A stretch of DNA of 64,000 nt from Kitagawia praeruptora (Eukaryota; Streptophyta; Magnoliopsida; Apiales; Apiaceae). The notes below the pieces were generated by a model. That model ran no database searches and was not told the origin of the DNA. It worked only from the letters and a program-made list of their open reading frames with translations. The stretch covers positions 105,694,109 to 105,758,108 of the forward strand of contig CM075348.1 of NCBI GenBank assembly GCA_037693485.1. The letters are read 5' to 3'. A program made the translations under genes and the position numbers. Shown here in pieces: positions 13,175 to 25,573 of the stretch (position 1 is its first letter; each line of letters starts with the position of its first letter).

Positions 13175-13739
13175 GAAATTGAAAAAGAAACCTAACTACT
13201 TTTGGAGTTTTGGTTTAGATCTGACCAGAACAAGTCGAAAGACGCTACACAGCCTTCATAAATCAAGTTCATGTTCATGTTCTAAATGAACCATATTTGG
13301 ACAGAACTATCGACTAAATGCTATTTACTATTTTGTATGAGATGCATTTTGGTTAATTGAGCATATGAATATTGCCTTATTTTATTATTCACTTGATTAG
13401 GTCTTGGAGAGAACATGAATGTTTTGCTTTCAAATCTATATATTATAAATTTTTGCAAAATCCGTTCCTAGATTTGGATAAATTTTTTAATTTTAATTTG
13501 ATCCATGGATTATCCATTTTAAACTTTGGTATCCATATTTTGATTCGTACAAGATCCATATTTTGTTTGATCCATTTCTAATTTATTTGACCCATTTTTT
13601 GTTATTGTACTTTAAATATCATTTATGTAATTTATAATATGCTGATTCTCCCTCGAAAGATAGGGTTTCCGGTCTTCCTTGAAAGATAGGATGTGCGCTT
13701 CTTCGGTCAGATGGCCGAGGATATTATCTTTAAGTGCTT
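13175..13739 (+). repeat. direct duplication, copy 2 (565 bp)
   Basis: About 98% identical by eye to 10,930-11,488, including a second LINE ORF1 start (ATGGCCGAGG) that is cut after about ten codons. One 6-bp insertion (ATTTTA-type) and several point differences separate the copies. Confidence 0.9.
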
Positions 13740-13792
13740 GTTGAAGCTTTGTTTCCCCTAATTCCGAAACACAACAATAGACAGTTGACAAA

Positions 13793-15033
13793 ATGGGAGA
13801 TAAGTTAACAGCAGAGTACCTGAACAAGCTTGAAGTAGTTCAAATTGTTCATGATTGTCATGATGGTACTGAGAAGAAGGGAAAATAAATTGATACTGTA
13901 CGTCACTAAACTTTTTCACTTTTATTGTTCAGGTCCCTGAACAAAAGATTCCGCATACGGGTAATTAAACTTTTGAATTTTTCCCGATTAAGTCATTCCG
14001 TCAATTAGATTCTGATGGACGTCAGAATCCAGCTGAGGTGGCACCATTTTTGACATGTCAGCTGCTGAGTTATATACAATAATTATAAAAAAAACAAATT
14101 TATAAGGGGAAAATTGTAAAAAAACACAGAACAAGCCTCTCACGTGAATACATAACTAATTTATTTTCCCTTGTGTATTAGGGTTCATAAAACATATTGG
14201 GGGAAACATATTGTGGCGATTGAATTGGTCAAGATGAAAATGGAATCGCGAATTGGGTTGGTGTTGGTTGGAGTGGTGAAGGTGAACGGAGGTGTTGAAG
14301 CGAAATAAAAGGGAAGAAGGAGGTGGGTGGAGCAGTGGTGGTCAATGGTTGCGAGGTGGGTTGGGGACGGTGTTGAGGTAGAAGTGTAGGAAATGGAAGT
14401 GAAGTACGGTGGTGTGGAGATAGAAGGAGGGCTGGGTTGTTGGTCGGAGTAAAAGGGGATAAAAGGGGACGGAGGATGTGTGGTGTTGTCGTGGTGGTGA
14501 ACAAATCAGAAGTTGACGTGTAAAAATGGCCATGTGGCAGCAAGATTCTAACGGTGTTAGAATCTATTTAACGGTAAGGACTTGAACCAAATTTTTTAAA
14601 ATGTTAAGGACCCGAAATACAGAATCTTTAGTTCAGGGACCTGAACAATAAAAACCGAATAGTTCAAGAACGTATCAATTGATTTTCCCCTGAGAAGAAA
14701 GAAAAGTTGGTGTATTTCATGAAAAATGGAAGTGTAAAGATTATGAAAATTCAGGAGCTACTGATAAAATCAACAAAGGAACTGAAATATGTTCACTATT
14801 TGCTCAATAGAAGAAATGATGTGTGTAAGGAATGGTCTGATATGATTCTTGCTACCATCAGACAGAGATTTCAAGATGGAGGAAATAAATATGATGGCAG
14901 ATATACTCCTTTGTACATAAATCTAAAAGATGAAGAACTGCAAATGCAAAGAAACAATTGCATGAAACAACTAATTCTTAATCCTGATGGAAAGGAGTGT
15001 GCTTATCTATTATTGGAAGATCATCATTTGTAG
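13793..15033 (+). pseudogene. retroelement 3' ORF of unknown function, split by a MULE
   Basis: The frame starts ATGGGAGATAAG at 13,793, is interrupted at 13,878 and resumes near 14,700. With the insert and one target duplication left out the reading frame is continuous, up to the TAG at 15,031. The second part has ELKYVHYLLNRRN, WSDMI and LILNPDGKECAYL, a charged alpha-helical protein I do not recognise. A weaker open tract follows (ATIYQINEEDVELKNLK near 15,060), and a polypurine tract and an LTR come next. It is therefore probably the last ORF of a copia-type element. Confidence 0.55.
13879..14690. mobile_element. non-autonomous MULE
   Basis: Both ends read GGGAAAAT(A/C)AATTGATAC inward, then share TTATTGTTCAGGTCCCTGAAC, giving imperfect terminal inverted repeats of about 90 bp. 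TGAGAAGAA flanks both sides (13,870-13,878 and 14,691-14,699; 10 bp if the shared C is counted). Nine-to-ten-bp duplications with long TIRs are the mark of Mutator-like elements. The centre is purine-rich (GGTGG-like); its minus-strand proline-rich frame has no transposase features. Confidence 0.85.
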
Positions 15034-15304
15034 AGGAGCTCGATTCTAAATCTAAGGGCAACTATCTACCAGATTAATGAGGAAGATGTAGAACTCAAAA
15101 ATCTAAAGGTAAAATTGGTTCAATTTCTTAAGAAAAGGAAGAAGAATTATTACTGAACTTTTTGAAGATGAATCTTTTCTACCAAAGAATCTCTAAGTAA
15201 AGATAGTCTGTTACCGAAGATTACTTATACATTTTGTTTTGTTTTTGACATCATTGAATCAAGGAATTTGTGCTTTATTCTACAAAGTACAAATTGGGGG
15301 AGAT

Positions 15305-15826
15305 TGTTGGAAATATACTGATTCAATGCATGTCAGGATCTGTCCTAAGTAGCTGATCAGGATTGTATGTGTGATGTCATCAGTATTGGTGGTCGTCAGG
15401 ATTTGAAGACACATCAGGATTACAAGACTGATCAGGATTGGAAAAGTATCAGGATTGGAAGACTGTCAGTTTTGGCAGATATCTATTACCCCATTTTTTT
15501 AGGAATTGATATTTCGGTTCTTGATTTATAGGAACGTAGCTATCAATTAAGATATGTACTGTATGTTGTTAGTAATTGATTTTAGCATATCTTGTAATTG
15601 ATAGAGCATCTGTGTAGTATATAAACACAGTTTAGATTTTACATATATGTAATAGCTTACACGATTATTTTGTAAACTAGCAGCTCTCAAGAACATCAGA
15701 ATTTCTTGAGAGATTTGTAACAGTTTTATATCAGTAATCAATAAAACTGTTATTTCTCATACTTATGTTCACAGTATTTATAGATGTAAAAAATCTTACA
15801 CAATTGTATTCAATCCCCCTTCTACA
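15305..15826 (+). mobile_element. 3' LTR of a copia-like retrotransposon
   Basis: The polypurine tract AATTGGGGGAGAT (15,292-15,304) runs directly into TGTTGGAAATATAC, and the proposed end is CTTCTACA. The terminal TGT...ACA pair fits an LTR of about 522 bp. No 5' LTR is visible in the window. Confidence 0.65.
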
Positions 15827-15837
15827 ATTAGAAATTA

Positions 15838-16395
15838 CTGGACTTGTTATACCAAAGACACTGTTCGATATCTCAGGAAGTCAATCAAGTCAAAATCACA
15901 TTCGATATCTCACAGACTAAGAAGCTATTCGACAATTCAAGAATTCCAGAAGTAAAGGTTAGTGATTCGATATGTCAAAAAAGGCTAGTTAGAGAACTCA
16001 ATGTTGTCTAGCTGTTCAAAAACAGTTCTCGAATCTAGTATTTAGTCATTTCTCGAATGAACTTTTGAAGACAAATTATTGAAGAAATTCAAGTCAGAAA
16101 ATCTACACAAACCAAGACACTTACAGTGACATGTCATTGTATTGTGTACATGGAAAGTCTACAAAGAAGCTTAGAGAGATATTCAAGGGAACAAGCAGCT
16201 GAAGAAGTGGATCTGGCTAGCATGAAAAGAAAGTTTTATCACATGTTGCCAAGACTTGCACCAAAGTGGAATAGACAAGCTAGGAAAGTCATTTTGTCTG
16301 TTACCGGTTTTGTAATAAGTGGGCTGTGCACATGTTCTATAAGTGCACAACCTCACTTATTTAGTTAAGTTTTTTCTTGTGTGTATTTCATACTC
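15838..16395 (+). mobile_element. LTR fragment, same family as the copia LTR at 58,937
   Basis: It contains repeated ATTCGATATCTCA / ATTCGACAATTC motifs, then GTCTACAAAGAAGCTTAGAGAG, TGTTCTATAAGTGCACA and CCTCACTTATTTAGTTAA. The same order is found at 59,240-59,910. The open frame at 16,126-16,368 is LTR sequence, not a gene. Confidence 0.75.
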
Positions 16396-17519
16396 AACAC
16401 ATACCAATTTTTCTAATTAGTATCTTCTTTCCATAAATGCTCAAGTTATGCATCTTTAAGTGCAATATGAGCCTCTTTATTTTTCTCATTATTATATGTT
16501 TTATTCTAATAATTAAATTTTATTAAGTATTACTTAAATACTATTAAAGTAATTAAAAAATCACAAATCAATTTAAATCTAATAAACTAAAAACATGCAA
16601 ATAACAAAACTATTATTTTAATATTAAACCAGCTGATCCAAATTTGGATCAGTGAATAACGGTGATCCAAATTTGGAACAATACTATTCACTGACCCAAA
16701 TTTGGATCAGTATTTGGATCACTGTTGGAGGAGAATTTGGGATAGTTTACCCAAAATTTAGATCTTTGGATCAGTGCTCCTTATGTTAAAGATTCGGTGT
16801 CATTCCTAGATTATAGTAGTTTAATCAATTTTAGATAAAAAAAAAACATAATAACATTTGCATTAAATGACTATAGCTCACTTTGATATTAACTCTTTAA
16901 CAAGCCTAACCTTAGATGCCCAATCTCATCATTTTAACTTCACATGTGCGACATTTCACATGTGCAACTAATTATTCGAGGCAATGCGTAATTGGATGTA
17001 ACTGAATCTGTTTAACAATTTTTTTTTAATGTAGTTCTCAGTAAAAAGAAAACTTTATTAAATGAAAATACTTAAACTTTTTACCAAAAAAAGATAGGAA
17101 CAACGAAAATTGTAACTATATGCTGCTGGGGAAGAAACACATTTCTGAGTATATGGCAATGAAACGAATTTTCGAGTTCGGACTAAATTTGAGTTGTGTT
17201 TTGTACGTATTCAAATTCATCTTAGTATATAATTTTTTTTTTTTGAATTCTATATATTGACATGAGCAATCGTAAAATTGTTACCCCCAACGTGTGAACT
17301 CCATTCATTTTTTGTAGTGGAGGAACCAGATTTCGAATTAAATCGGAGCTGAAATCACTCATAGGTAATTTCTGAAAAGCGAGCAGGGTTTTAAATATTT
17401 TTAATGCTTTTCGACTAAAATTTAAGGTTTTTTTATTGATTTTTGAAGTTCAACCAATCCTATATGCATTATCGAAATTTAATTACACAATTTACTTGCT
17501 CTTGTTTTATATGCACTGA
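16396..17519. other. AT-rich spacer with a GATCCAAATTTGGATC palindrome cluster
   Basis: Between 16,631 and 16,780 there is one perfect 16-bp palindrome GATCCAAATTTGGATC and at least four variants of AAATTTGGATCA in both orientations, ending at GGATCAGTGCTCC. This looks like a degraded foldback MITE without clear ends. I see no gene in the rest. Confidence 0.5.
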
Positions 17520-18023
17520 TAGGCTACAATTAGCTCGGACAAGATCTAGCCCAGGTTGGTTCCAAACCTGTCTAGTTTATTCCAGGTTGGGTCCAACCTA
17601 GTACACTACTAGCCCAAGCCCAGCACGTGAGATAAGACTACTCTACTTAATGTGGGATGCACAGGTCATGATTGAGGTCACAATGACAGTGACAAATAAG
17701 GGAGGCCTATGATCGGATCCTGAAACACATCACTACAATTATCATTTGGACAGGTGGGGGCTATCTGCTACAACCAAGTGTCTCACGTACCTAGAATTCA
17801 ACGCTCATGATTGCAGGTACCAACCCCCAAATCCTAATCTCTAACCTATAAATAGGTCAGGGGAAAAAGGTTTAGGGATTACATATTCTCTCACATACAC
17901 ACACCCTCCACATTTCGATGCTCTAGTTTCTTAATTATATCTTTCAATTCCCGCTCTTTCTCTCATATCGAAAGCACCACAGGGGTCAAAACCCCCCTCC
18001 GATGTTGTTTTGCAGAGGCCCAA
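17520..18023 (+). mobile_element. gypsy-type LTR, left part, interrupted
   Basis: The features are a short TATA region (CTATAAATAGG near 17,846), an A/C-rich transcript leader and GGGGTCAAAACCCCCCTCC near 17,983. The sequence continues after the nested element at 25,574, where TTGGCGCCAGAAGGAGGGG (about 25,650) looks like the end of an LTR and primer-binding site of a gypsy element. Confidence 0.6.
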
Positions 18024-19273
18024 TGTAACAACCCGATTTTTCGGATCGTTAACTAATAGACAAATATCATGATAAAATCTAAATTATACTTAATCGATAT
18101 AGAAAAGAACCAAAAATCCTGATAAATATCAATGTTTTAATCTTCAAAATGAAAATATGGTAAAGTTTGAAAACAAATCTAACAAGTCCTCAAATTTATT
18201 CATACTACTATATAGACTGCAGCTAAAGTCTGGTTGGCATCACTCATCTCAACCCCGTTTACCCCTGATTACCTGCGGAAGGAAAACAATACGAGTGAGC
18301 CAAATGCCCAGTACAAATATAATATAAAAATAAAATAAGGTTTCAAATGTCAAAATGAATTGTGTCTTACCAACACAGAATTTTCAAAACAAGTCCAAAT
18401 GTAAAATAAGCAAGATAGCCAAAAAGAATAAAATACTGATTGAAGCAGAACAAATATAAGGCCGAATCAAGTAAGGTATGTATCCTTCAGGGTCTCTTAT
18501 ACAAATATGTACTCGCACAAAGCGAAGTACAAAACAGAGAATTCTTCCCCGGTAATCCACGAGAAGAAAACACATGAAATGCACAAAGCATTTCTTCAAA
18601 ACAGAGAATCCTTCTTCGGTAATCCAGAAGAAGAAAACACACATTAACGATCATGATCTATACACAATCTCATACCCCAGAGACGTGCTCGTATACTCAC
18701 AGCACCGATACGAGTAAGTGCCGAGTTCACCAGACACTCCGAACTCCATGAACTCGTCTATGATTTAACCACATAGATAGGTCTAAGAGCCCAACAAATA
18801 GGTTTCAAAAATATTGCCAGACTCATTACACAGAACAAAATAAACAAAGCAATGTCGCAATAAAATAGCGAAACGAAACAAATCAAATATATATGAGCTG
18901 GCAATAAAAATTCCAACAATAAGGAAGACGAAACGAAAATACGAATGTGCACTAAAAGTACACACAGAATACAAGGGTCACAATTTTATAAAATTGAATC
19001 GACAATAAATGTAACGAATAAAGAATAAAATTTTAAAATGAGAAAGAGAGCAAATAACTCGTATCAAGGAGAGTACAAAAGGTGACAATTTATAAGTTTG
19101 ACTCGACAATATATTTAATGAATATTTATAATTTAAATGAAGAGAGAAAAGAATGAAGAATTCGTACCTGATATTAATATTAAGGTAATTTGACAATATC
19201 CAGCGTGCCACTAATAATTCCTATGTAAATCTAAAAACGAAATCATGTCCATATATTAGTATAAGAACACTTT

Positions 19274-19311
<38 letters not shown>

Positions 19312-20875
19312 CTCTTAAATTAAATAAAATATAAATACCATTAATTTGGATAACCTTAAAATCAGTGTACATATAATAATAGTGGATGCTGAGTATTTCT
19401 CTGTAAATCAAAAGTCCATAAAATATTATTAAACTAATAAAACGAAAATAGTCCAGAATGTAAATGTTGTTAACCAGCAAAACATGTTCCAGTTTATTAA
19501 ATCAATAATAGTACATACATTTATTACAAACAAACTAATAAAGTAATTGTTACAAAACTAATTAATGAAATATTAATTAACAGATACTAATATTTAGAAA
19601 ATATCATATAGTACTATTACTGCATTCCTCGGAAAAGAATTTAGAGTCACAAATCAAAATAAATGCGTTGTAATAATATATCCACTAAAACATATTACAT
19701 TTATTTGAAAATATTTATAATAATAATATTAATAAAATAATATTATTATAAATTAAATGACACAACCCAAGTTGTACAGAAAATAGATTACACTGACCAG
19801 AGCTCCGTGACATTCTTGCAAATACGAAAACAAAATAATTTTGTTAAATAAAGTAATAGGCTAGAGAGTAAATACTATGATTATTTTTAATAGCAAATAT
19901 GGTCAACTATAGCATAGTATCTTAAGGCTACAGTTTACTACTACAGGATGTACATGCATATTAGATTAAACCAAGATCAAATCATGCCATATCGATACTT
20001 ATAAAAAAAAACAATAAACATAAAAGATAATTTAAAACTCTTATTTTATTTTAAAATTGCATCATTTTAAAGTGATAGAAAGAATATACCATTGTATGAA
20101 ATTCCACCCTCAACGTAAGAAAAAAAATTGAAGATTAATAACATTGATATATCAAGTCAATATAAAATTGAGCTCATGACAATTTATAATACACTTATAT
20201 ATCCACCAAAATTAATAGGACAATTAAGAGTGTAAAATTATAAGTATCAATAACGTAAATATACAATTAAACATATAAATTTTACAAAAGAGTAGATTTA
20301 AACTTACAATTACTTATCCAGAGATTTACAGATACAAAAGTAGAACATGAGCAAAACTAAAAATATGCGTAGAATATTGAATCAATATTTGTATAAAATC
20401 ATCTAGTATATTAGCTGACACAGTATAACTAGCATACCTTTTTCTTAGTTAAGTGCTGAATAGACTTGGTTTGCCTAGCTCCCTGTAGGTGAACACGTAG
20501 TATATGTTTTAGTCAACTAATAATAAAGGGACGTATACATATAACTTGGCTAGATAAATTACCTGAACTTTTCTCTCACCAATATCCTATATATATTTGA
20601 TGTGCGGCTGCACACTCCTTTAATAATATAATATCTTATACTCATAAAGCTTTTATAAGATAAGTAACATCTAGTTAGAAATGGGTTAAGAATATATATC
20701 ACTTAAATGAACTTTAATCTTATCACTATTTACCTAGAATTTGATAACAACTGTATTACTACTTTCTACATACTTCTAGAAGTATAAATATAAACGAATA
20801 TATTTTTACACATTCTTTATATAATATAATTTTAACTAACAAAATAATTAAATAAAAAATATTAGGGGTATTATA
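18024..20875 (-). repeat. 3' LTR of the LARD-like element (2,852 bp)
   Basis: It runs from TGTAACAACCCGATTTTT to AGGGGTATTATA. By eye only about four substitutions separate it from the other LTR (for example at 18,037, 19,206 and 19,613). A TA microsatellite at 19,278-19,306 marks where the other copy carries a MITE. The short frames inside are non-coding LTR. Confidence 0.9.
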
Positions 20876-21134
20876 TTCTTACCTCCTTAATAGAATTTCG
20901 TCCTCGAAATTCAAGGATCTACTATATTTCTTTAATCACTAACATCCTTTTTCTTTGCTTTTTTTTTTTAACTTACTTGTGTCTAATTAACAAGATGGTG
21001 TCGGCAAAATTTCACATATAAACTAAATAGGTTGCATGTACAAGTGTCCACAATTGCATATAAAAGAATTAATTGCACCGAAATCAAATATGTGTCCTTC
21101 CTCTTGCTAAGTAAAAGAATTTCAGAATAGTACC

Positions 21135-22194
21135 TTAATTATTTGCAGCATCTTTTGCAGTTATTTGTTTATTGTTCTCACTCTGATCATTGTTATCCTT
21201 GCGATTGTTGGATGTTACTTTGCAATTTCGAATAGTGTGGCCTTGTTCTCCGCACCTAAAACATGCGCCAGTAGTCCAATGACAAGTGTTTCCCCCGTGT
21301 ACCTTCCCACAATGCTGACAATGAGACTTTTCTCCATTTTGATTTTCCTGGTTTCCATTTTTCCGTCGAAAGTTTCGAGTGTTATACCCATCATTTTTCT
21401 TGAATCCACTAGAAGGCCCATTGTCATTCTTCAAATTCTTGTTTTGCTCGGTAGAGTCACCATCCCATTTTCGTTTCTGATTCTGCATGTCTTGCTGTTT
21501 ACGGAAGTCAGTTTGATGAAGTTCTTGATCTCTGGCACTGTCCACCAAACTGTCCATGGTAGTGTAGCGGTTTGCGATGATGTGGTTACGGATCGAAGTC
21601 TTCAGAGCCCACTTGAATTTCATGATTTTATCTTCTTCTGTACCAGCAACGGTTCGTGCATAGCCAGCTAACCTCTGAAACCTGATCTGAAAGTCTGCCA
21701 CAGATTCATCCTCCTTCTGAGTTATGCTCTGATATTCCCGAGCATACTCCTCACGGATACTAGCAGGAAAATACCTCTGATCGAACTGTGCTTTAAACAC
21801 ATCCCAAGTAACAGTATTCTCATATCCAGCTGCGTGAGAAGCCACCACTTACTTCCACCAAATGCTAGCGTCCCCCTCAAGACGGTAAATGCCAAAACGA
21901 GCCTTTTCCAGCTCAGAACAGTTAAGTACCCGAAAGATCGATCTTCTCCATATGATCAATCCACGCTTCCGCGTCCATCGGGGTTTTGGCCTCCTTGAAG
22001 CAATTAGGCCTTTGTTTCATAAAACGATCAAACATAGTATGGCCTTCTTGATTCTGTGTGTTACCACCAGGATTCTGCGTTTGCTGAGCCACCACCTGCT
22101 GCACCATATGCATAAAGGTGTTTTGATCCATCACAATTTGCTGAGTAACATTTCCCCCAGTGTTTTGGCTAGTATTAGATTTCTTTGGCGGCAT
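21135..22194 (-). pseudogene. gypsy gag with zinc knuckles, frameshift and stop
   Basis: The start is ATG 22,194 (MPPKKSNTSQNTGG), just after the primer-binding site and leader. AEAWIDHMEKI, then FGIYRLEGDASIWWK and AQFDQRYFPASIREEYA follow the retrotransposon gag domain. Knuckles CQHCGKVHGGNTCH and CFRCGEQGHTIRNC lie near 21,290 and 21,240. A frameshift near 21,940 and a TAA near 21,850 break the frame, so this copy cannot make full-length gag. It ends at the TAA at 21,135. Confidence 0.85.
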
Positions 22195-22349
22195 CCTGCA
22201 AAATTTTTCGTGAGTGCACATACGAAACAATCATATCATAGGTTGATATTAAAAGTCATAATTCTACCCATGCGAAGTCAACCCAAAACTCACAGGTCAA
22301 TGCCTAAAAGACAGTCTACAGAATCTATAACCTTAGCTCTGATACCAAC

Positions 22350-25300
22350 TGTAACAACCCGACTTTTCGGATCGTTAACTAATAGACAAATATCATGATA
22401 AAATCTAAATTATACTTAATCGATATAGAAAAGAACCAAAAATCCTGATAAATATCAATGTTTTAATCTTCAAAATGAAAATATGGTAAAGTTTGAAAAC
22501 AAATCTAACAAGTCCTCAAATTTATTCATACTACTATATAGACTGCAGCTAAAGTCTGGTTGGCATCACTCATCTCAACCCCGTTTACCCCTGATTACCT
22601 GCGGAAGGAAAACAATACGAGTGAGCCAAATGCCCAGTACAAATATAATATAAAAATAAAATAAGGTTTCAAATGTCAAAATGAATTGTGTCTTACCAAC
22701 ACAGAATTTTCAAAACAAGTCCAAATGTAAAATAAGCAAGATAGCCAAAAAGAATAAAATACTGATTGAAGCAGAACAAATATAAGGCCGAATCAAGTAA
22801 GGTATGTATCCTTCAGGGTCTCTTATACAAATATGTACTCGCACAAAGCGAAGTACAAAACAGAGAATTCTTCCCCGGTAATCCACGAGAAGAAAACACA
22901 TGAAATGCACAAAGCATTTCTTCAAAACAGAGAATCCTTCTTCGGTAATCCAGAAGAAGAAAACACACATTAACGATCATGATCTATACACAATCTCATA
23001 CCCCAGAGACGTGCTCGTATACTCACAGCACCGATACGAGTAAGTGCCGAGTTCACCAGACACTCCGAACTCCATGAACTCGTCTATGATTTAACCACAT
23101 AGATAGGTCTAAGAGCCCAACAAATAGGTTTCAAAAATATTGCCAGACTCATTACACAGAACAAAATAAACAAAGCAATGTCGCAATAAAATAGCGAAAC
23201 GAAACAAATCAAATATATATGAGCTGGCAATAAAAATTCCAACAATAAGGAAGACGAAACGAAAATACGAATGTGCACTAAAAGTACACACAGAATACAA
23301 GGGTCACAATTTTATAAAATTGAATCGACAATAAATGTAACGAATAAAGAATAAAATTTTAAAATGAGAAAGAGAGCAAATAACTCGTATCAAGGAGAGT
23401 ACAAAAGGTGACAATTTATAAGTTTGACTCGACAATATATTTAATGAATATTTATAATTTAAATGAAGAGAGAAAAGAATGAAGAATTCGTACCTGATAT
23501 TAATATTAAGGTAATTTGACAATATCCAGCGTACCACTAATAATTCCTATGTAAATCTAAAAACGAAATCATGTCCATATATTAGTATAAGAACACTTTT
23601 ATATAATATATATATAGGGTATGATTCTAGTGAGAACATGTATATGTTGGAGAACAATGAGAACACCACATTTCAAGCTATTCTAAGGGCCTCACGAGGG
23701 GCACCCAATACGAAAAAGTCTTATAATTCTACCCTCTATCCATTCATCAAAAAAAAAGTTCAATTTTTTTTAAAAAAATTAATAATAATGATGACGTGGC
23801 AGCAGTTTTTTTTATTATTTTTTTGTTAAATTTTTTAATATTTTTTTATGAATGGATATAGGGTAGAATTATAAGACTTTTTTGTGAAGGTGCCCTAGCG
23901 AAACCCTTTAAAATAGCTTGAAATGTGGTGAATATGTATGTTCTCACTGTTCTCATACTAACAGTGTTCTCACTGGAGCGTGACCCTATATATATATATA
24001 TATTAATAACTCTTAAATTAAATAAAATATAAATACCATTAATTTGGATAACCTTAAAATCAGTGTACATATAATAATAGTGGATGCTGAGTATTTCTCT
24101 GTAAATCAAAAGTCCATAAAATATTATTAAACTAATAAAACGAAAATAGTCCAGAATGTAAATGTTGTTAACCAGCAAAACATGTTCCAGTTTATTAAAT
24201 CAATAATAGTACATACATTTATTACAAACAAACTAATAAAGTAATTGTTACAAAACTAATTAATGAAATATTAATTAACAGATACTAATATTTAGAAAAT
24301 ATCATATAGTACCATTACTGCATTCCTCGGAAAAGAATTTAGAGTCACAAATCAAAATAAATGCGTTGTAATAATATATCCACTAAAACATATTACATTT
24401 ATTTGAAAATATTTATAATAATAATATTAATAAAATAATATTATTATAAATTAAATGACACAACCCAAGTTGTACAGAAAATAGATTACACTGACCAGAG
24501 CTCCGTGACATTCTTGCAAATACGAAAACAAAATAATTTTGTTAAATAAAGTAATAGGCTAGAGAGTAAATACTATGATTATTTTTAATAGCAAATATGG
24601 TCAACTATAGCATAGTATCTTAAGGCTACAGTTTACTACTACAGGATGTACATGCATATTAGATTAAACCAAGATCAAATCATGCCATATCGATACTTAT
24701 AAAAAAAAACAATAAACATAAAAGATAATTTAAAACTCTTATTTTATTTTAAAATTGCATCATTTTAAAGTGATAGAAAGAATATACCATTGTATGAAAT
24801 TCCACCCTCAACGTAAGAAAAAAAATTGAAGATTAATAACATTGATATATCAAGTCAATATAAAATTGAGCTCATGACAATTTATAATACATTTATATAT
24901 CCACCAAAATTAATAGGACAATTAAGAGTGTAAAATTATAAGTATCAATAACGTAAATATACAATTAAACATATAAATTTTACAAAAGAGTAGATTTAAA
25001 CTTACAATTACTTATCCAGAGATTTACAGATACAAAAGTAGAACATGAGCAAAACTAAAAATATGCGTAGAATATTGAATCAATATTTGTATAAAATCAT
25101 CTAGTATATTAGCTGACACAGTATAACTAGCATACCTTTTTCTTAGTTAAGTGCTGAATAGACTTGGTTTGCCTAGCTCCCTGTAGGTGAACACGTAGTA
25201 TATGTTTTAGTCAACTAATAATAAAGGGACGTATACATATAACTTGGCTAGATAAATTACCTGAACTTTTCTCTCACCAATATCCTATATATATTTGATG

Positions 25301-25573
25301 TGCGGCTGCACACTCCTTTAATAATATAATATCTTATACTCATAAAGCTTTTATAAGATAAGTAACATCTAGTTAGAAATGGGTTAAGAATATATATCAC
25401 TTAAATGAACTTTAATCTTATCACTATTTACCTAGAATTTGATAACAACTGTATTACTACTTTCTACATACTTCTAGAAGTATAAATATAAACGAATATA
25501 TTTTTACACATTCTTTATATAATATAATTTTAACTAACAAAATAATTAAATAAAAAATATTAGGGGTATTATA
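22350..25573 (-). repeat. 5' LTR of the LARD-like element (3,224 bp with MITE)
   Basis: It matches 18,024-20,875 along its whole length except for a 372-bp insertion in the TA tract. Its outer edge abuts CCCAA. Confidence 0.9.
23616..23987. mobile_element. foldback MITE inside the 5' LTR
   Basis: The left end AGGGTATGATTCTAGTGAGAAC and the inverted right end AGGGTCACGCTCCAGTGAGAAC (compare in 20-base pieces) continue as inverted repeats of about 170 bp. They share CACATTTCAAGCTATT, AAAAGTCTTATAATTCTACC and ATCCATTCAT. It sits in a TATATA tract, so the target duplication cannot be read. It is absent from the other LTR and so arrived after the host element. Confidence 0.85.

Larger units (their letters stand above)
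18024..25573 (-). mobile_element. young gag-only large-LTR retrotransposon (LARD-like)
   Basis: Two direct repeats, 18,024-20,875 and 22,350-25,573, flank a 1.47-kb internal region. CCCAA flanks the whole (18,019-18,023 and 25,574-25,578). On the minus strand a primer-binding site TGGTATCAGAGC (22,347-22,336) follows the right-hand LTR, so that is the 5' LTR. The inside encodes only gag; protease, reverse transcriptase and integrase are absent, so it needs enzymes from another element. The termini read TGTAA...TTATA instead of TG...CA in both LTRs. Confidence 0.9.

Noticed and set aside
10930..13739. 559/565-bp direct repeats as LTRs of one retrotransposon
   Set aside because: No TG...CA ends, no primer-binding site or polypurine tract, and the repeat ends inside the LINE ORF1 frame.
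14229..14543. 104-codon proline/threonine-rich minus-strand frame
   Set aside because: It lies inside the MULE in purine-skewed DNA and has no transposase or captured-gene signature.
18384..19480. Several 60-90 codon frames repeated again near 22,710-24,178
   Set aside because: They are duplicated only because they lie in the two LTR copies; no coding features.
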